Shown one piece after another: positions 35,259 to 45,056 of a stretch of DNA of 64,000 bases. Each line of letters opens with the position of its first letter. The stretch's first letter is position 1. Under the pieces are notes generated by a model. That model was not told the origin of the DNA and did not search any database. It saw only the letters and a program-made list of their open reading frames with translations. Origin of the DNA: JAMXLO01 sp963818775. GTDB taxonomy: Bacteria > Pseudomonadota > Alphaproteobacteria > Acetobacterales > Acetobacteraceae. Made by a program: the position numbers and the translations under genes. Location: NCBI GenBank assembly GCA_963818775.1, contig CAWFUF010000013.1, positions 62,001 through 126,000 of the forward strand. The letters are read 5' to 3'.

Positions 35259-36412
35259 ATACCGAGCATCGAGAAAAGTGTTGAAAAGATCGCGTCCGCG
35301 ACGATGACCAGGAAGATGGATTCGACCACGGCCAGCGTCGTAAGCTTGCCGACGCTGGCCGCATTGCGTTCTACATTCAGCCCCTGGTAGCAGCCAACGA
35401 GGCCAATGATAAAGGCGAACACCGGCGCCTTGATAAGGCCGACCCAGAAAGTCCAACCGACGACTGCGTCGCGAAGCTGATGCAAGAACGCTGGGATCGT
35501 GATACTGAGGTCAAAATAGCACATGACCATGCCCCCCAGCAGGCCCATAATATTGGAATAGAATGTCAAGAGCGGCAGAGTCACCAAAATGCCCAAGACG
35601 CGCGGGAGTACCAGCACCTCGATATTGCTAAGGCCGGAGATCTCAATCGCGTCAAGCTCCTCGTTCACCTTCATCGTGCCAATGTGCGCCGTGAAGGCCG
35701 AGCCGGAGCGTCCTGCGACTATGATGGCAGCCATTAGGCCGCCGAGCTCGCGCAGGATGCCGACGCCGAGCAGATTGACCGTGAACACCTCCACTCCAAA
35801 TTGGCGCAGTTGATCTGCCCCCTGATAGGCAACGACGACACCGATGAGGAACGAAAGCAGCCCGACGATCGGCAGGGCGTTCACACCCGTTTCCTCAATC
35901 TGATGAAGGAGGGCCGCAACGCGCAACCGGCTTGGCTGCAATATGGTGGTGACTGTCGCTAATACGACGAGGCCGAAGAAGCCGAGCAATGCGTACGCTT
36001 GGTGGAGCGCGTGAAAGAGGCCACGGCCGATACGTTCCAACCGGTCTGTTAAGGTGTGCGGTAGCGGCAGCCGGACTGGTGGCGCCCGGCACTCGTGGTC
36101 TATGGTGTGGACGAGCGCCCTGTATTCCTCACGTACGTTGACCGCCTGAACCTCCAAACCGTTGTGTTCGAGGACTCGCTTGGTGCGCAACAGCAGCCAG
36201 GCGCCGACGGTATCAAGCCGCTCGAGAGCTCCGCAGTCGATCATAATCCGTGCATAGCCGCTTGGATCAAGGGTTCTTAGCATTGGATCGAGCCGGCGCG
36301 CTTCGCTGATTAGCCAGGAACCCCCAACGATCAAGCGAAGGATGTCTCCCTCGTATTCTGTGCGATACCACGCTGCAGTTGCAGATCGCGGTCGTTGTAT
36401 TACTACGGCCAT
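35255..36412 (-). CDS. mlaE: MlaE-like permease with N-terminal STAS-like domain
   Basis: 385 residues from the ATG at 36412. The first 115 or so resemble a STAS domain (SGYARIMIDCGALERLDTVG), fused to a MlaE permease. The permease has about five helices and the motifs IEETGVNALPIVGLLSFLIG, ILRELGGLMAAIIVAGRSGS and AEIGTMKV-like HIGTMKVNEELDAIE. In E. coli MlaB is a separate STAS protein, and fused forms are common in alphaproteobacteria. It is the first gene of the operon. The start is uncertain because only a weak ribosome site (GGTGACG) precedes it. Confidence 0.88.
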   Translation of the reverse strand: MAVVIQRPRSATAAWYRTEYEGDILRLIVGGSWLISEARRLDPMLRTLDPSGYARIMIDCGALERLDTVGAWLLLRTKRVLEHNGLEVQAVNVREEYRALVHTIDHECRAPPVRLPLPHTLTDRLERIGRGLFHALHQAYALLGFFGLVVLATVTTILQPSRLRVAALLHQIEETGVNALPIVGLLSFLIGVVVAYQGADQLRQFGVEVFTVNLLGVGILRELGGLMAAIIVAGRSGSAFTAHIGTMKVNEELDAIEISGLSNIEVLVLPRVLGILVTLPLLTFYSNIMGLLGGMVMCYFDLSITIPAFLHQLRDAVVGWTFWVGLIKAPVFAFIIGLVGCYQGLNVERNAASVGKLTTLAVVESIFLVIVADAIFSTLFSMLGI

Positions 36413-37213
36413 GGCGTCACCGGAACCATTCGGCCATCTTGGCCCTGCCGTTCCGGACATGCCGGCACGGGCGTTGACCGTAGTCGATCACGCTTCACCC
36501 CCACTTTGTATCGCGGACTGGCAAGGGCGGGTACGATCCGTATTCTAGTTACGACTGGGCATTGCGCTAACGACATCAGACTTGCTCCTGGCATCGTGCC
36601 AAAATGGGGAGATCGCTCTTCCGCCATAGGGAGCATAGCCGCGGCAGCCGTAGCGGACTAATGGCGTGCCGCCGGCTCAAAGCTGTGGCAGCGCGCGTAG
36701 TGGCCCGGACCCCATTGACGGGTGCGCACATGAAGACCAGTCGGTGACCGCCGGCCCAGACCTATCCGCGTGAGATCGGCTGATTCGCAAGCGGTCTCGG
36801 CAAATCCGCACAAGGTGGCGACCAACTTGGGCAGCTGCCAGACGGCAGGGCTATCTGAGGCGCCAATTAGGCAAAGCGGTACCGGGCCGGCCTGCCCGTG
36901 AGAACTTCCGTCACCGAGGGATTAGCAGACTTCCTCGTCAGTCGGATGCGCCTCTCACGAAGAGGAGCCGATCTCCTGCTCCAGGTTCGCGCAGTCTACA
37001 CCTGAACGCTCGGGTTGGATTGGGTCAAAGGCTTAGGCGACATACCAACCAGAACGGACTGTCGGGCCGACGCTGCATCATTCCCCCAATCACTGGACAT
37101 TCCCGTCTATGCTCGCTCATCGATGGATCCAAGCGAACCCGCCGCCAGCGTAGCGGCTGGATCCCAAATATCGGCACGCGCTCAATACTCGGTGTTGCCG
37201 TCTCTCCTGGACT
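36413..37213. other. intergenic stretch with no recognised gene
   Basis: About 800 bases between two minus-strand operons. Frames of 60-130 codons are present, but none has a motif, a ribosome site or consistent codon bias. It must hold the promoter of the mla operon near 36413-36600. GC content drops slightly compared with the dpp operon. Nothing else is identified. Confidence 0.4.
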
Positions 37214-39292
37214 TCATGAGATGATCGTACTCACGGACGCTATTTCGTGGCGCGTCTCCGACGATAGTTCGAAATGGCACGCTGCTTCGTGCGAGGCTGT
37301 GATCGTACGCAGCGGCGGTGGTGTGGTGTCGCACAGGGATGGCAGGCAATGCGGACAGCGTGCGGCGAACGCGCAACCCAATGCCGATGTAGCGACTTGA
37401 TAGCCCGCCGGTCGCTCTTCTGGCATTGGGTCCTCCTTCACGGCAGCGAGCAGCATGCGCGTATAGGGATGACGCGGCGAAGCCAGCAGCTCGGCCGGTG
37501 TGCCGATCTCGCAGATGCGGCCTTGATACATAACCGCGACGCGGTCGGAAAGCTGCGCTACCACCGCCAGGTCATGCGAGATGAACAGGTAGGCGAGGCC
37601 GAATTGATCGCGAAGGTCTGCCAGCAGGTTCACGATCGCGGCCTGCACCGAAACGTCGAGCGCGGAGACCGGTTCGTCGCAGACGATAAAGCGCGGCTCG
37701 GTGGCCAGTGCGCGTGCAATGGCGACACGCTGACGTTCACCGCCGCTGAGTTGATGCGGGTAGCGCTGCCGGTAGGACGACGGCAGTCGCACCATGTCGA
37801 GAAGTTCCTCGACACGCTGACGCCGCTCATGTGGCTTCGCGAGACCGAACAGGGCGAGCGGACGCTCGATGGCTTCACCGACCGACAGCCTCGGGTTCAG
37901 CGAAGAGCCGATATTCTGGAACACGATCTGCGCCTGCTTGCGAAATGTCGTGAGGTCCGAACCGGAGACGTGGCTCAGGTCGGCGCCGTCGAATTCGACG
38001 CTGCCAGCGGTCTGATGCAGCAGCCGCAGTGCCAGGCGGCCGAGGGTGGACTTGCCGCATCCGCTTTCACCGACGAGCCCCAGCACCTCGCCTGGTGAAA
38101 CTGACAGCGATACGTCATCCACCGCCGCCACCTCCGAGGGCTGATAACGCAGGCGCGGCCGACCTGCGGCGACGGAAAGTCGCCACGCTGCCAAACCGCG
38201 GCGTGCCGAAAATGTCTTGCGCAGTCGCGTGACATTGACCAATGCGTCACCTGGACGGAATGGCCCCTGATCGATGGCCTCAACGCCCTGGCGCGGCCAG
38301 TCGCCCACCTGATCGGCCTTCCAGCAACGCGCGAGATGACCGGGCGATGCCGCAGTCAGAACCTGCGCTCCTTCGGTGCAGCGCGCCTCGGCAAATGGGC
38401 AGCGTGGTGTGAACACACAGGCGGTGTCGGGACGCGGCATGCTCGGCATCTGCCCCCGGATTGCCGGTAAGCGATTCCCGCGCGCTGCTGCGCGCAGCGG
38501 CGGGCGCGAAGCGAGCAGCCCCTTGCTGTACGGATGCGCCGATTGTTCCAGCACACTGTGCACGGTCCCAAGCTCGACGAACTGGCTTGCGTACATCACG
38601 GCGACTCTGTCGCAGAGGCGTTGCACAATGCCGAGGTTGTGACTGATGAACAGGAGGCTGACGCGCTTCTGTTGCCGTTGGCGGGCCAGAAGGCGAAGGA
38701 TCTGCGCCTCCACCGTAACATCCAGCGCCGTGGTCGGTTCATCGAGGATCAGCAGCGGCGGCTCGCACGCCAATGCCGCCGCGATCAGCGCACGTTGCTT
38801 CATGCCGCCGCTAAGCTGATGGGGAAAGGCGCCAGCGACCTCTTCGGCTCGCTGGATGCCCATCTCGTGCAGCAGGTCCACCGCACGCCGTGCCGCCTCG
38901 TACGGCTTGACACCGAGATGGCGAACGATCGGCTCGGCGATTTGTCGCCCGATACGAAGCGCGGGATTTAGAGCGGTGAACGGATCCTGGAACACGGAGC
39001 CGATCCTGCGTCCAAGCACTGCGCGGCGGTCCTTGCGCGACAGACGTGTGAGGTCGCGTCCCTCGAACAGGATCTGCCCATCAATCCGAACTGACGGGTC
39101 GAGAAAGTCCAGGATCGCGCCGGCGATGCTGCTCTTGCCGGAGCCGGATTCGCCGACGATGCCGAGGGCCTCGCCCGGGTGCAAAAGAAACGATACGTCG
39201 CGTACAGCGGCATGGTCTACGTGGCCGCCGTAACGCACGGTCAGATTGCGCACATCGAGCAGAGGCGGTGCATGGATGACCGTGTCGTTCAT
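37214..39292 (-). CDS. fused dipeptide/oligopeptide ABC transporter ATPase (DppD-DppF type)
   Basis: 692 residues with two complete ABC cassettes in one chain. First (about 1-320): GIVGESGSGKSS, LSGGMKQR, LLILDEPTTALDV, plus the oligopeptide C-terminal Cys region CVFTPRCPFAEARC. Second (about 350-680): LVGESGCGKSTLG, HQLSGGERQRVAIARAL and VSALDVSVQA, ending CAFAARCPHCLPSLC. In the classical arrangement DppD and DppF are separate. The C-terminal cysteines may bind an iron-sulfur cluster, as reported for some Dpp/Opp ATPases. It is the last gene of a binding protein-permease-permease-ATPase operon. Confidence 0.92.
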   Translation of the reverse strand: MNDTVIHAPPLLDVRNLTVRYGGHVDHAAVRDVSFLLHPGEALGIVGESGSGKSSIAGAILDFLDPSVRIDGQILFEGRDLTRLSRKDRRAVLGRRIGSVFQDPFTALNPALRIGRQIAEPIVRHLGVKPYEAARRAVDLLHEMGIQRAEEVAGAFPHQLSGGMKQRALIAAALACEPPLLILDEPTTALDVTVEAQILRLLARQRQQKRVSLLFISHNLGIVQRLCDRVAVMYASQFVELGTVHSVLEQSAHPYSKGLLASRPPLRAAARGNRLPAIRGQMPSMPRPDTACVFTPRCPFAEARCTEGAQVLTAASPGHLARCWKADQVGDWPRQGVEAIDQGPFRPGDALVNVTRLRKTFSARRGLAAWRLSVAAGRPRLRYQPSEVAAVDDVSLSVSPGEVLGLVGESGCGKSTLGRLALRLLHQTAGSVEFDGADLSHVSGSDLTTFRKQAQIVFQNIGSSLNPRLSVGEAIERPLALFGLAKPHERRQRVEELLDMVRLPSSYRQRYPHQLSGGERQRVAIARALATEPRFIVCDEPVSALDVSVQAAIVNLLADLRDQFGLAYLFISHDLAVVAQLSDRVAVMYQGRICEIGTPAELLASPRHPYTRMLLAAVKEDPMPEERPAGYQVATSALGCAFAARCPHCLPSLCDTTPPPLRTITASHEAACHFELSSETRHEIASVSTIIS

Positions 39293-40158
39293 CGGCGGCC
39301 GTCCATGCGTGGGTCAAGTACTTCGCGCAGCCCATCGCCAAGCAGGCTGATGCCGATCACTGTAATGCTCATCGCGATGCCCGGGGCAAGCGAGATCCAC
39401 GGGGCCTTGTCGACGAATGCGCGACCGTCGCTGATCATCAGGCCCCAGTCGGCGGCGGGCGGCTGCACGCCGAAGCCAAGGAAGCTCAACACGGCGCCCA
39501 GCAGCACGGCGAACACCACGCGCAGGCTCGCCTCGACCATCAGCAGCGGCCAGACATTCGGCAGCAGTTCTCGCCGCAGCACGTAGTGCAGGCGTTCCCC
39601 GCGGGCACGCGCCGCCTCCATGAACTCGCCGCTCATGAGATCGAGCGTGACGCTTCGCGTAACCCGCCCGATCGGGGGCGCCGAAAGCACGCCGATGGCG
39701 AAGGCTGTCTTCACCAGGCTCGGTTGCGTGACCGCCAGGATCAGCAGCACCAGCATGATCGGTGGGAAGGCCATCATGATGTCCAGCGCGCGCATAATCA
39801 CTTCGTCGGTCAGCCCGCGGCGATAGCCGGCCAAAAGTCCAAGCGGCACGCCGATCCCCATGCTGATCAGTGTGGCGATGACCCCAAGCAGCAACGAGAG
39901 CTGTGAGCCTATCAGCAGGCGGCTAAACACATCACGGCCATATTCGTCGGTGCCTGCGAGATAGTGCAGGCTTGGCGGCGAGAGCCGATCACGGATGTGC
40001 ATCTGGTCGAACGGATAGGGCGCGATGACCTTCGCCAGCGCTGCGGCAATCAGCAGCACCAGCACGATGGTGGCGCCAATTATCAGTGCACGCGGCAATG
40101 GCGAGCGCCGCGCGGCGACAACGTCCAGGGCGACGGCGTCAGTCAACCGCGCTGCCAT
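39289..40158 (-). CDS. dipeptide-type ABC transporter permease (DppC family)
   Basis: 289 residues. An N-terminal helix (ALIIGATIVLVLLIAAALAK) and the family marker HYLAGTDEYGRDVFSRLLIG are followed by five more membrane helices. The cytosolic EAA loop FMEAARARGERLHYVLRREL contacts the ATPase. The ATG at 40158 overlaps the DppB-type gene by 20 bases; a longer frame to 40203 would overlap more. It forms a heterodimeric channel with the next permease. Confidence 0.9.
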   Translation of the reverse strand: MAARLTDAVALDVVAARRSPLPRALIIGATIVLVLLIAAALAKVIAPYPFDQMHIRDRLSPPSLHYLAGTDEYGRDVFSRLLIGSQLSLLLGVIATLISMGIGVPLGLLAGYRRGLTDEVIMRALDIMMAFPPIMLVLLILAVTQPSLVKTAFAIGVLSAPPIGRVTRSVTLDLMSGEFMEAARARGERLHYVLRRELLPNVWPLLMVEASLRVVFAVLLGAVLSFLGFGVQPPAADWGLMISDGRAFVDKAPWISLAPGIAMSITVIGISLLGDGLREVLDPRMDGRR

Positions 40159-41095
40159 GGTGGATGCGTGGATTGGCCACGCCATACAGCAGGTCGGCGC
40201 CAAGGTTCGCCAGGCAGAACACGGCGGTCAGCACCAGAATCGCGGCCTGCATCAGCGGCAGGTCCTGGCGTTGGAGAGCGAAGATCAGCAGCCGGCCAAG
40301 CCCGGGATAGGCAAAGATGGTTTCAATAGCAACGATGCCGCCGATCAGGAAGCCGAAGTCCTGTGCCAGCACGGTGATCGTCGGCACCAGCGCATTGCGC
40401 AATGCGTGGCGCACGATCACCACGCGTTCCGGAAGTCCGCGCGACCGCGCCACCCTGACATACATGCTGTCCAGTTCCTCGGCCATGCTGGAGCGAGTCA
40501 GTCGCGAGACATGTGCGAGCAAGGTCAAAGTCAGCGTCACCACCGGCAGAACCAAAAAGGAGGCGTAGCTGGCAAGGCCGTCGCTCAGGTTTCCGAGGCC
40601 GGACGTGGGCAGCAGATGCAGCCTGCTGCCGAACACCAGGATCAGCACGAGGCCCCAATAGAACTCCGGCACGGAGATACCGAGATAGGCGAACACCGAG
40701 ACCGTGTGATCGGGCCAGCGTCCTCGCCACACTGCCGCCACAACGCCCATCGTGATGCCCAACGTCGCAACGATCGCCATGGCGAGGACCGCGAGGATGG
40801 CGGAGCGATCGAACGCATCCCACAGGATCGGCGCAACCGGACGCTCCATCACCAGCGACTGGCCCATGTCGCCGTGCAGCATTGCGTCGGCCCAGTGCCA
40901 GTACTGCACGGGCAGGGGCAGATCGAGGCCAAGCTTGTGCTCGAGTGCTGCCAGGGTTTCCGGCGTGGAGTACTGGCCGAGGATCAGCGCCGCCGTGTTG
41001 GAAGGCAGAGCATGCGTTGCCAGGAACACTAGCAGCGACATTACCACCAGGATCAATAACACGGTACCCAGGCGCCGCAGTGCGTAGGCGGCCAT
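40139..41095 (-). CDS. dipeptide-type ABC transporter permease (DppB family)
   Basis: 318 residues with six membrane helices. The N-terminus RRLGTVLLILVVMSLLVFLA is typical, and GDMGQSLVMERPVAPILWDA matches the conserved loop after helix 1. EAA loop: SRGLPERVVIVRHALRNALV. GGIVAIETIFAYPGLGRLLI near the C-terminus is a family hallmark. It pairs with the DppC-type gene, which overlaps its stop. Peptides are the default substrate, but nickel or other small molecules cannot be excluded. Confidence 0.9.
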   Translation of the reverse strand: MAAYALRRLGTVLLILVVMSLLVFLATHALPSNTAALILGQYSTPETLAALEHKLGLDLPLPVQYWHWADAMLHGDMGQSLVMERPVAPILWDAFDRSAILAVLAMAIVATLGITMGVVAAVWRGRWPDHTVSVFAYLGISVPEFYWGLVLILVFGSRLHLLPTSGLGNLSDGLASYASFLVLPVVTLTLTLLAHVSRLTRSSMAEELDSMYVRVARSRGLPERVVIVRHALRNALVPTITVLAQDFGFLIGGIVAIETIFAYPGLGRLLIFALQRQDLPLMQAAILVLTAVFCLANLGADLLYGVANPRIHHGSAVD

Positions 41096-41113
41096 GACGT
41101 CAGCCGGCGCGCG

Positions 41114-42646
41114 TCACGTGGCTATCGAGACGTTGTTGACATCCACCCACATCTGCGGCGAACCGGTGAACCCTTGCACCTTCTTGCTGACGCCGCATGC
41201 AAAGTTGCGCACGAAGACGAGACAGCCTGGCCCATCCTTGGCGACGATCTCCTGGAAAAGGCCGTAGAGCTTTTTCTGTTCGGCCTTGTCGGCGGTGGCG
41301 CGCGCCGTATCGAGAATCTTGTCGACCTCCGGATTGTTATAATGCCACAGCGTGTTGTTCCACGAACCGCTGCTGTGGTACCAGGAGTAGACCATCATGT
41401 CGGGGGTGGGTCGGCCGAAGAAGCCGTCGACGCTGAATGCGACTTTGCCTTCCATCTCCGCATCGAACTTGTCCCCGGGGACAGTGCGCAAAGACACCGT
41501 CACACCGAGCTGCTTTGCGGCATCGCGGAAGGCCTCGCCGAGCCGCTCTTCCCAGGGCGAGCCGAGCGCGATGATCATTTCGATCGGAAAGCCGTTGCCG
41601 AGGCCGGCCTCGGCCAGCAGCTTCTTGGCGCCGGGGATGTCGGGGGGCGTCAGCAGATCGGCACGGAAGTAGGGATGCGTCGGTGGGATCGGTGTGACCG
41701 TGAGTGCGCCATGGCCGAACATCGCGATGTCGGTGAAAACCTGCCGGTCAACGACCTTGATGAACGCCTCACGAACGCGCGGATCGGTGAAGGGCTTGAA
41801 GGCATTGTTCAAGATGATGCCCTCCCAACTGCCGCACGCGACCTCCTCCACGCGCGATACGCGGCTGTCCTTGAGTTGATCGATCTGCTCGGGCGGCAGA
41901 TCGTAGATGAGGTCGATCGTGCCGCTCTCCAGCCCGGCGACCGATGTGGTGTATTCAGGAATGATATTCATGACGACGCGGTCGACCTTCGGCGTGCCGG
42001 GAAGGAAGTAGTCCGGGTTCTTTTCCACCACCAACCGGTCTCCGGGCCGATACTCGACGAAACGGAACGGGCCGGTACCGATGGGCTTGGTCGTCAATGT
42101 GTCCATCGCTGCTTCGCTGAGGATCTGTGCCTGATACTGTGCGGTGACCGCTGCGAGATCCGTATAGGGGGAAGACAGGGTGAACCGCACGGTCTGCGGA
42201 TCGACAGCCTCGATCTTGCTGACCACACCCAAGGCCGCGCGGAGGACAGAGGCATTGTCCTTGTCCATCAGTCGCTTGTAGGTGAACACGACATCGGCGC
42301 TGTCGAACGGCTTGCCGTTGTGGAACTTTACGCCGGATCGGAGGTGGAAGGTCCACGTCTTCAGGTCCTCGCTGGCCTCCCAACTCGTTGCCAGGTCGGG
42401 GATCACCTGTAGTTTGTTGTCTTGTGCGGTCAGGCGATTGAACACGCAGTGGGCGTAGTTGTACTCGAGGCCGCCCACGCGGAACTTGCATGGGTCGAGC
42501 GTCGCGACCGGTACAGGGTAGGCGACACGAAGCGTGCTTCCCTCGGCCGCGCGCGCCTGTACGATTGTGGCCGTCAGTGCGGTCGCGCCGGCGGCGGCGA
42601 GAGCGCTGCGGCGGGAGAGGCGCGGCTGCTGCGTCAGGTTGCGCAT
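41114..42646 (-). CDS. ABC transporter substrate-binding protein, family 5
   Basis: 510 residues. A Tat-like signal (RLSRRSALAAAGATALTAT) is followed by a family 5 binding protein: VPVATLDPCKFRVGGLEYNY, TSWEASEDLKTWTFHLRSGV, then KFHNGKPFDSADVVFTYKR. It captures peptides or similar ligands in the periplasm for the DppB/DppC/DppDF transporter encoded downstream. AAGGGG precedes the ATG at 42646. A longer frame to 42985 contains pieces of a decayed paralogue and is not used. Confidence 0.92.
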   Translation of the reverse strand: MRNLTQQPRLSRRSALAAAGATALTATIVQARAAEGSTLRVAYPVPVATLDPCKFRVGGLEYNYAHCVFNRLTAQDNKLQVIPDLATSWEASEDLKTWTFHLRSGVKFHNGKPFDSADVVFTYKRLMDKDNASVLRAALGVVSKIEAVDPQTVRFTLSSPYTDLAAVTAQYQAQILSEAAMDTLTTKPIGTGPFRFVEYRPGDRLVVEKNPDYFLPGTPKVDRVVMNIIPEYTTSVAGLESGTIDLIYDLPPEQIDQLKDSRVSRVEEVACGSWEGIILNNAFKPFTDPRVREAFIKVVDRQVFTDIAMFGHGALTVTPIPPTHPYFRADLLTPPDIPGAKKLLAEAGLGNGFPIEMIIALGSPWEERLGEAFRDAAKQLGVTVSLRTVPGDKFDAEMEGKVAFSVDGFFGRPTPDMMVYSWYHSSGSWNNTLWHYNNPEVDKILDTARATADKAEQKKLYGLFQEIVAKDGPGCLVFVRNFACGVSKKVQGFTGSPQMWVDVNNVSIAT

Positions 42647-42734
42647 GAGGAAAGCCCCTTGTTTTTGGTGATGTGCCGGACTCTCTGGGTTGGCGAGCAA
42701 GGTTGGTGCCACAACACCGATCGCGGACTGCAGT

Positions 42735-42843
42735 GGTCCCGTAGCGATCGTCACATTGCTGATATCCACCTCAACGGGGTTCCTCCGATCTTGGCGTGGC
42801 CAACGATTGCGATGTCGGCGAAGGACTGCTTGTCGAGCAGCTG
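42735..42843 (-). pseudogene. remnant of a second family 5 substrate-binding protein
   Basis: One reading frame encodes LLDKQSFADIAIVGHAKI, which lines up with VVDRQVFTDIAMFGHGAL of the intact binding protein downstream. In another frame, VEVDISNVTIAT matches that protein's C-terminus WVDVNNVSIAT. Everything between these two segments is missing, and the stop codon at the end has changed to ACG GGA. This is an internally deleted, frameshifted paralogue just upstream of the intact gene. Confidence 0.6.
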
Positions 42844-43193
42844 CTAAAGCCGCCAGTCTTCCAGACTTCCCCGCTTCCCGGTTTATCGAAACAACTGCCC
42901 CGCGCTCGGCTCCGACCAGAATGCGGGCACTTCCGCTCTCGAATTGGGCAGGCAGCTTAAGAAATGGTTCAGCGCGTAATCTCACGAGCGATTTGCGCGG
43001 TGCCTCGACTACAGTTGGTATGAGCGTTCGATCGCCTTTGGTTTCGTATTAGGTTCGAATGGAAGCGCCTGTCAGAAGCTGTGGATCCACCTGCGTTGAA
43101 TATCCGCAAAAGGATCGGAGGTTTACTGTAATGCCAACCCCCATCGACCGATCCGCGTAGAGGAGTTGCGTTTGGCGCGATATCGTCCGCAGC

Positions 43194-44186
43194 TCAGGCT
43201 TCCGCCAGAATATGTGCTTCTCGTTCCGACCACATCAGCGTCGCAGGATCCCCCGGTGCAACGGGACGCTCATAGAACTCTCGATCGGGGAGCAGTGCCG
43301 AGGCCTCCTCGCCACCATCGATCGCGAGCGCTACGCGTACCATCGCGCCCTGATATTCCACGGCGGCAATCCGGCCAGAGACCGACGGGCCGCCGCTTGG
43401 CGTCGTGGTCAGCCGGCAGCGATCTGCGCGTACCGCAATCAACCCCCGGTCGCTCGGCAGCACGTTATGACCGCCGATGAAGCGCGCGATGAACGCATTG
43501 GCCGGCCGCTCGAACACGTCGCGCGGCGGACCTGCCTGGCGAATTTCACCATCCTCCATCACCACCATGAGGTCGGCCATCGCCATCGCCTCATCCTGGC
43601 TGTGCGTGACATGGATGAAGCTGATGCCAAGCTCACGCTGCAGCCGCTTCAGCTCCTCACGCACCTTGATCCGCAGGAACGGATCGAGCGCCGACAATGG
43701 CTCATCCAGCAGCAGCACGCGCGGCCGTGTGATCAGCGCCCGCGCCAGCGCAACGCGCTGCTGCTGACCCCCCGATAGCTGCGATGGCAGACGCTCCGCA
43801 TACTGCTCCATGTGCAGAAGCGCGAGGAATTCGCGCGCCGTCTTGTGTCTCCCGGCCTTGCCAACCCGACGCATCTTCAGACTGAAAGCCACGTTGTCGA
43901 GGCAGTTCAGATGCGGGAACAGCGCGTAGCTCTGGAACATCATCGCAGTGCCGCGCCGGATCGGCGGGAAGGTTGTGACGTTCTGACCGCCGATCAGAAT
44001 GTCGCCTTCGTTCACCGCCTCATGGCCCGCGATCATGCGCAAAGTCGTGGTCTTGCCACAGCCGCTCGGACCCAACAGGCAGCAGTAGCTGGCCCTGGGA
44101 ATGCGCAGCGACACGCGGTTCACCGCGGTAGTTGGTCCAAAGCGCTTGATGACCGCCACCAGCTCGACATCAAATCGCGCGTCCAT
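43194..44186 (-). CDS. spermidine/putrescine-type ABC transporter ATPase (PotA-like)
   Basis: 330 residues. Walker A is GPSGCGKTTTLRMIAG, the Q-loop MMFQSYALFPHLN, the signature QLSGGQQQRVALARAL and Walker B VLLLDEPLSALDP, followed by HVTHSQDEAMAMADLM. After residue 235 a TOBE-like C-terminal domain follows (SGRIAAVEYQGAMVRVAL). This is the PotA/FbpC subfamily. It ends a five-gene operon with two permeases, a RutA-like monooxygenase and a binding protein. The transported compound may be the substrate of that monooxygenase rather than a polyamine. Confidence 0.9.
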   Translation of the reverse strand: MDARFDVELVAVIKRFGPTTAVNRVSLRIPRASYCCLLGPSGCGKTTTLRMIAGHEAVNEGDILIGGQNVTTFPPIRRGTAMMFQSYALFPHLNCLDNVAFSLKMRRVGKAGRHKTAREFLALLHMEQYAERLPSQLSGGQQQRVALARALITRPRVLLLDEPLSALDPFLRIKVREELKRLQRELGISFIHVTHSQDEAMAMADLMVVMEDGEIRQAGPPRDVFERPANAFIARFIGGHNVLPSDRGLIAVRADRCRLTTTPSGGPSVSGRIAAVEYQGAMVRVALAIDGGEEASALLPDREFYERPVAPGDPATLMWSEREAHILAEA

Positions 44187-44195
44187 CGTCGTTTC

Positions 44196-45053
44196 CTAAT
44201 CCGATGTCACCATGGCCCGGCGTCGTTGCATGCGCCAGACCAGAACAAGTGTAATTCCGATGATCAGGAACGACACGGATGTGGTCAACGTGCCGATCGC
44301 GAACAGCACCGGCGAGGTCGCACTGGAAATCAGGGCATAGAGTTCCAGTGGCAGCGTGTTGCTACGGCCGATCGAAAGCGTGGTGCGAGCGTACTCGTCG
44401 TAGGACAGAGTGAATGCGCCCATGGCCACACCGATTATCCCAGGCAGCAGGATTGGCAGCGTCACATGGCGCAACCGCTGCCACGGTGTCGCGCCGAGGT
44501 CGTTTGCGGCTTCTTCGTACATGCGGTTGAAGCGGTTCACCACGGCGAACATGGCGAACAGACCAAAAGGAAGAGTCCAGGTAAGCTGCGCGCCGAGCGC
44601 CGAGGTGAACAGACTTGTCTGCCAGCCAAGTACCTGGAAACCGAGGCCGATGCCGAAGCCCACCAACAAACTCGGCATCACGAGACTGGCAATCGCGAAG
44701 TAGAACACCACGCCGGAGCCCGGAAAGCGTCGGCGGAAACCGAGTGCGGCGGAGACCGAGAACACGACCGTCAGCAGGCTGACGATAGAGGCAAGCTCGA
44801 TCGAGCGGGTAAATGATACTGGAATGTTCGCCATCTGCTCTGGCCTGAACACGTCGCGGAACCAGGTGAGTGATACACCGACCATCGGGAACGTCACGCC
44901 GCCGTTGGGTCCTTGGAACGACAGCACATAGATCACCAGCATCGGGCCGTAGAGGAACATCAGATACGCACCAAACAGCGCGGCGAGCGCATAGAACGTC
45001 CAGGGCCGCGATTCGCTTGGTCCCATCGCAGGTGAACCGCTGCCGACAATCAT
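44196..45053 (-). CDS. ABC transporter permease (PotC-like)
   Basis: 285 residues, six membrane helices, beginning FYALAALFGAYLMFLYGPML and PMVGVSLTWFRDVFRPEQM. The EAA loop is EEAANDLGATPWQRLRHVTL. TLSYDEYARTTLSIGRSNTL corresponds to the 'SxDDFxxTxF' region of PotC. It forms the channel with the PotB-like subunit. The start ATG at 45053 is 3 bases after the upstream stop, so the genes are translated together. Confidence 0.88.
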   Translation of the reverse strand: MIVGSGSPAMGPSESRPWTFYALAALFGAYLMFLYGPMLVIYVLSFQGPNGGVTFPMVGVSLTWFRDVFRPEQMANIPVSFTRSIELASIVSLLTVVFSVSAALGFRRRFPGSGVVFYFAIASLVMPSLLVGFGIGLGFQVLGWQTSLFTSALGAQLTWTLPFGLFAMFAVVNRFNRMYEEAANDLGATPWQRLRHVTLPILLPGIIGVAMGAFTLSYDEYARTTLSIGRSNTLPLELYALISSATSPVLFAIGTLTTSVSFLIIGITLVLVWRMQRRRAMVTSD

Positions 45054-45056
45054 GGG

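Noticed and set aside
36403..37400. Short frames in the gap between the mla and dpp operons
   Set aside because: Mutually overlapping, no motifs, atypical amino-acid composition, and no start signals.
37274..38098. 274-codon plus-strand frame inside the fused ABC ATPase gene
   Set aside because: Antisense to a gene with two complete ABC cassettes; no independent support.
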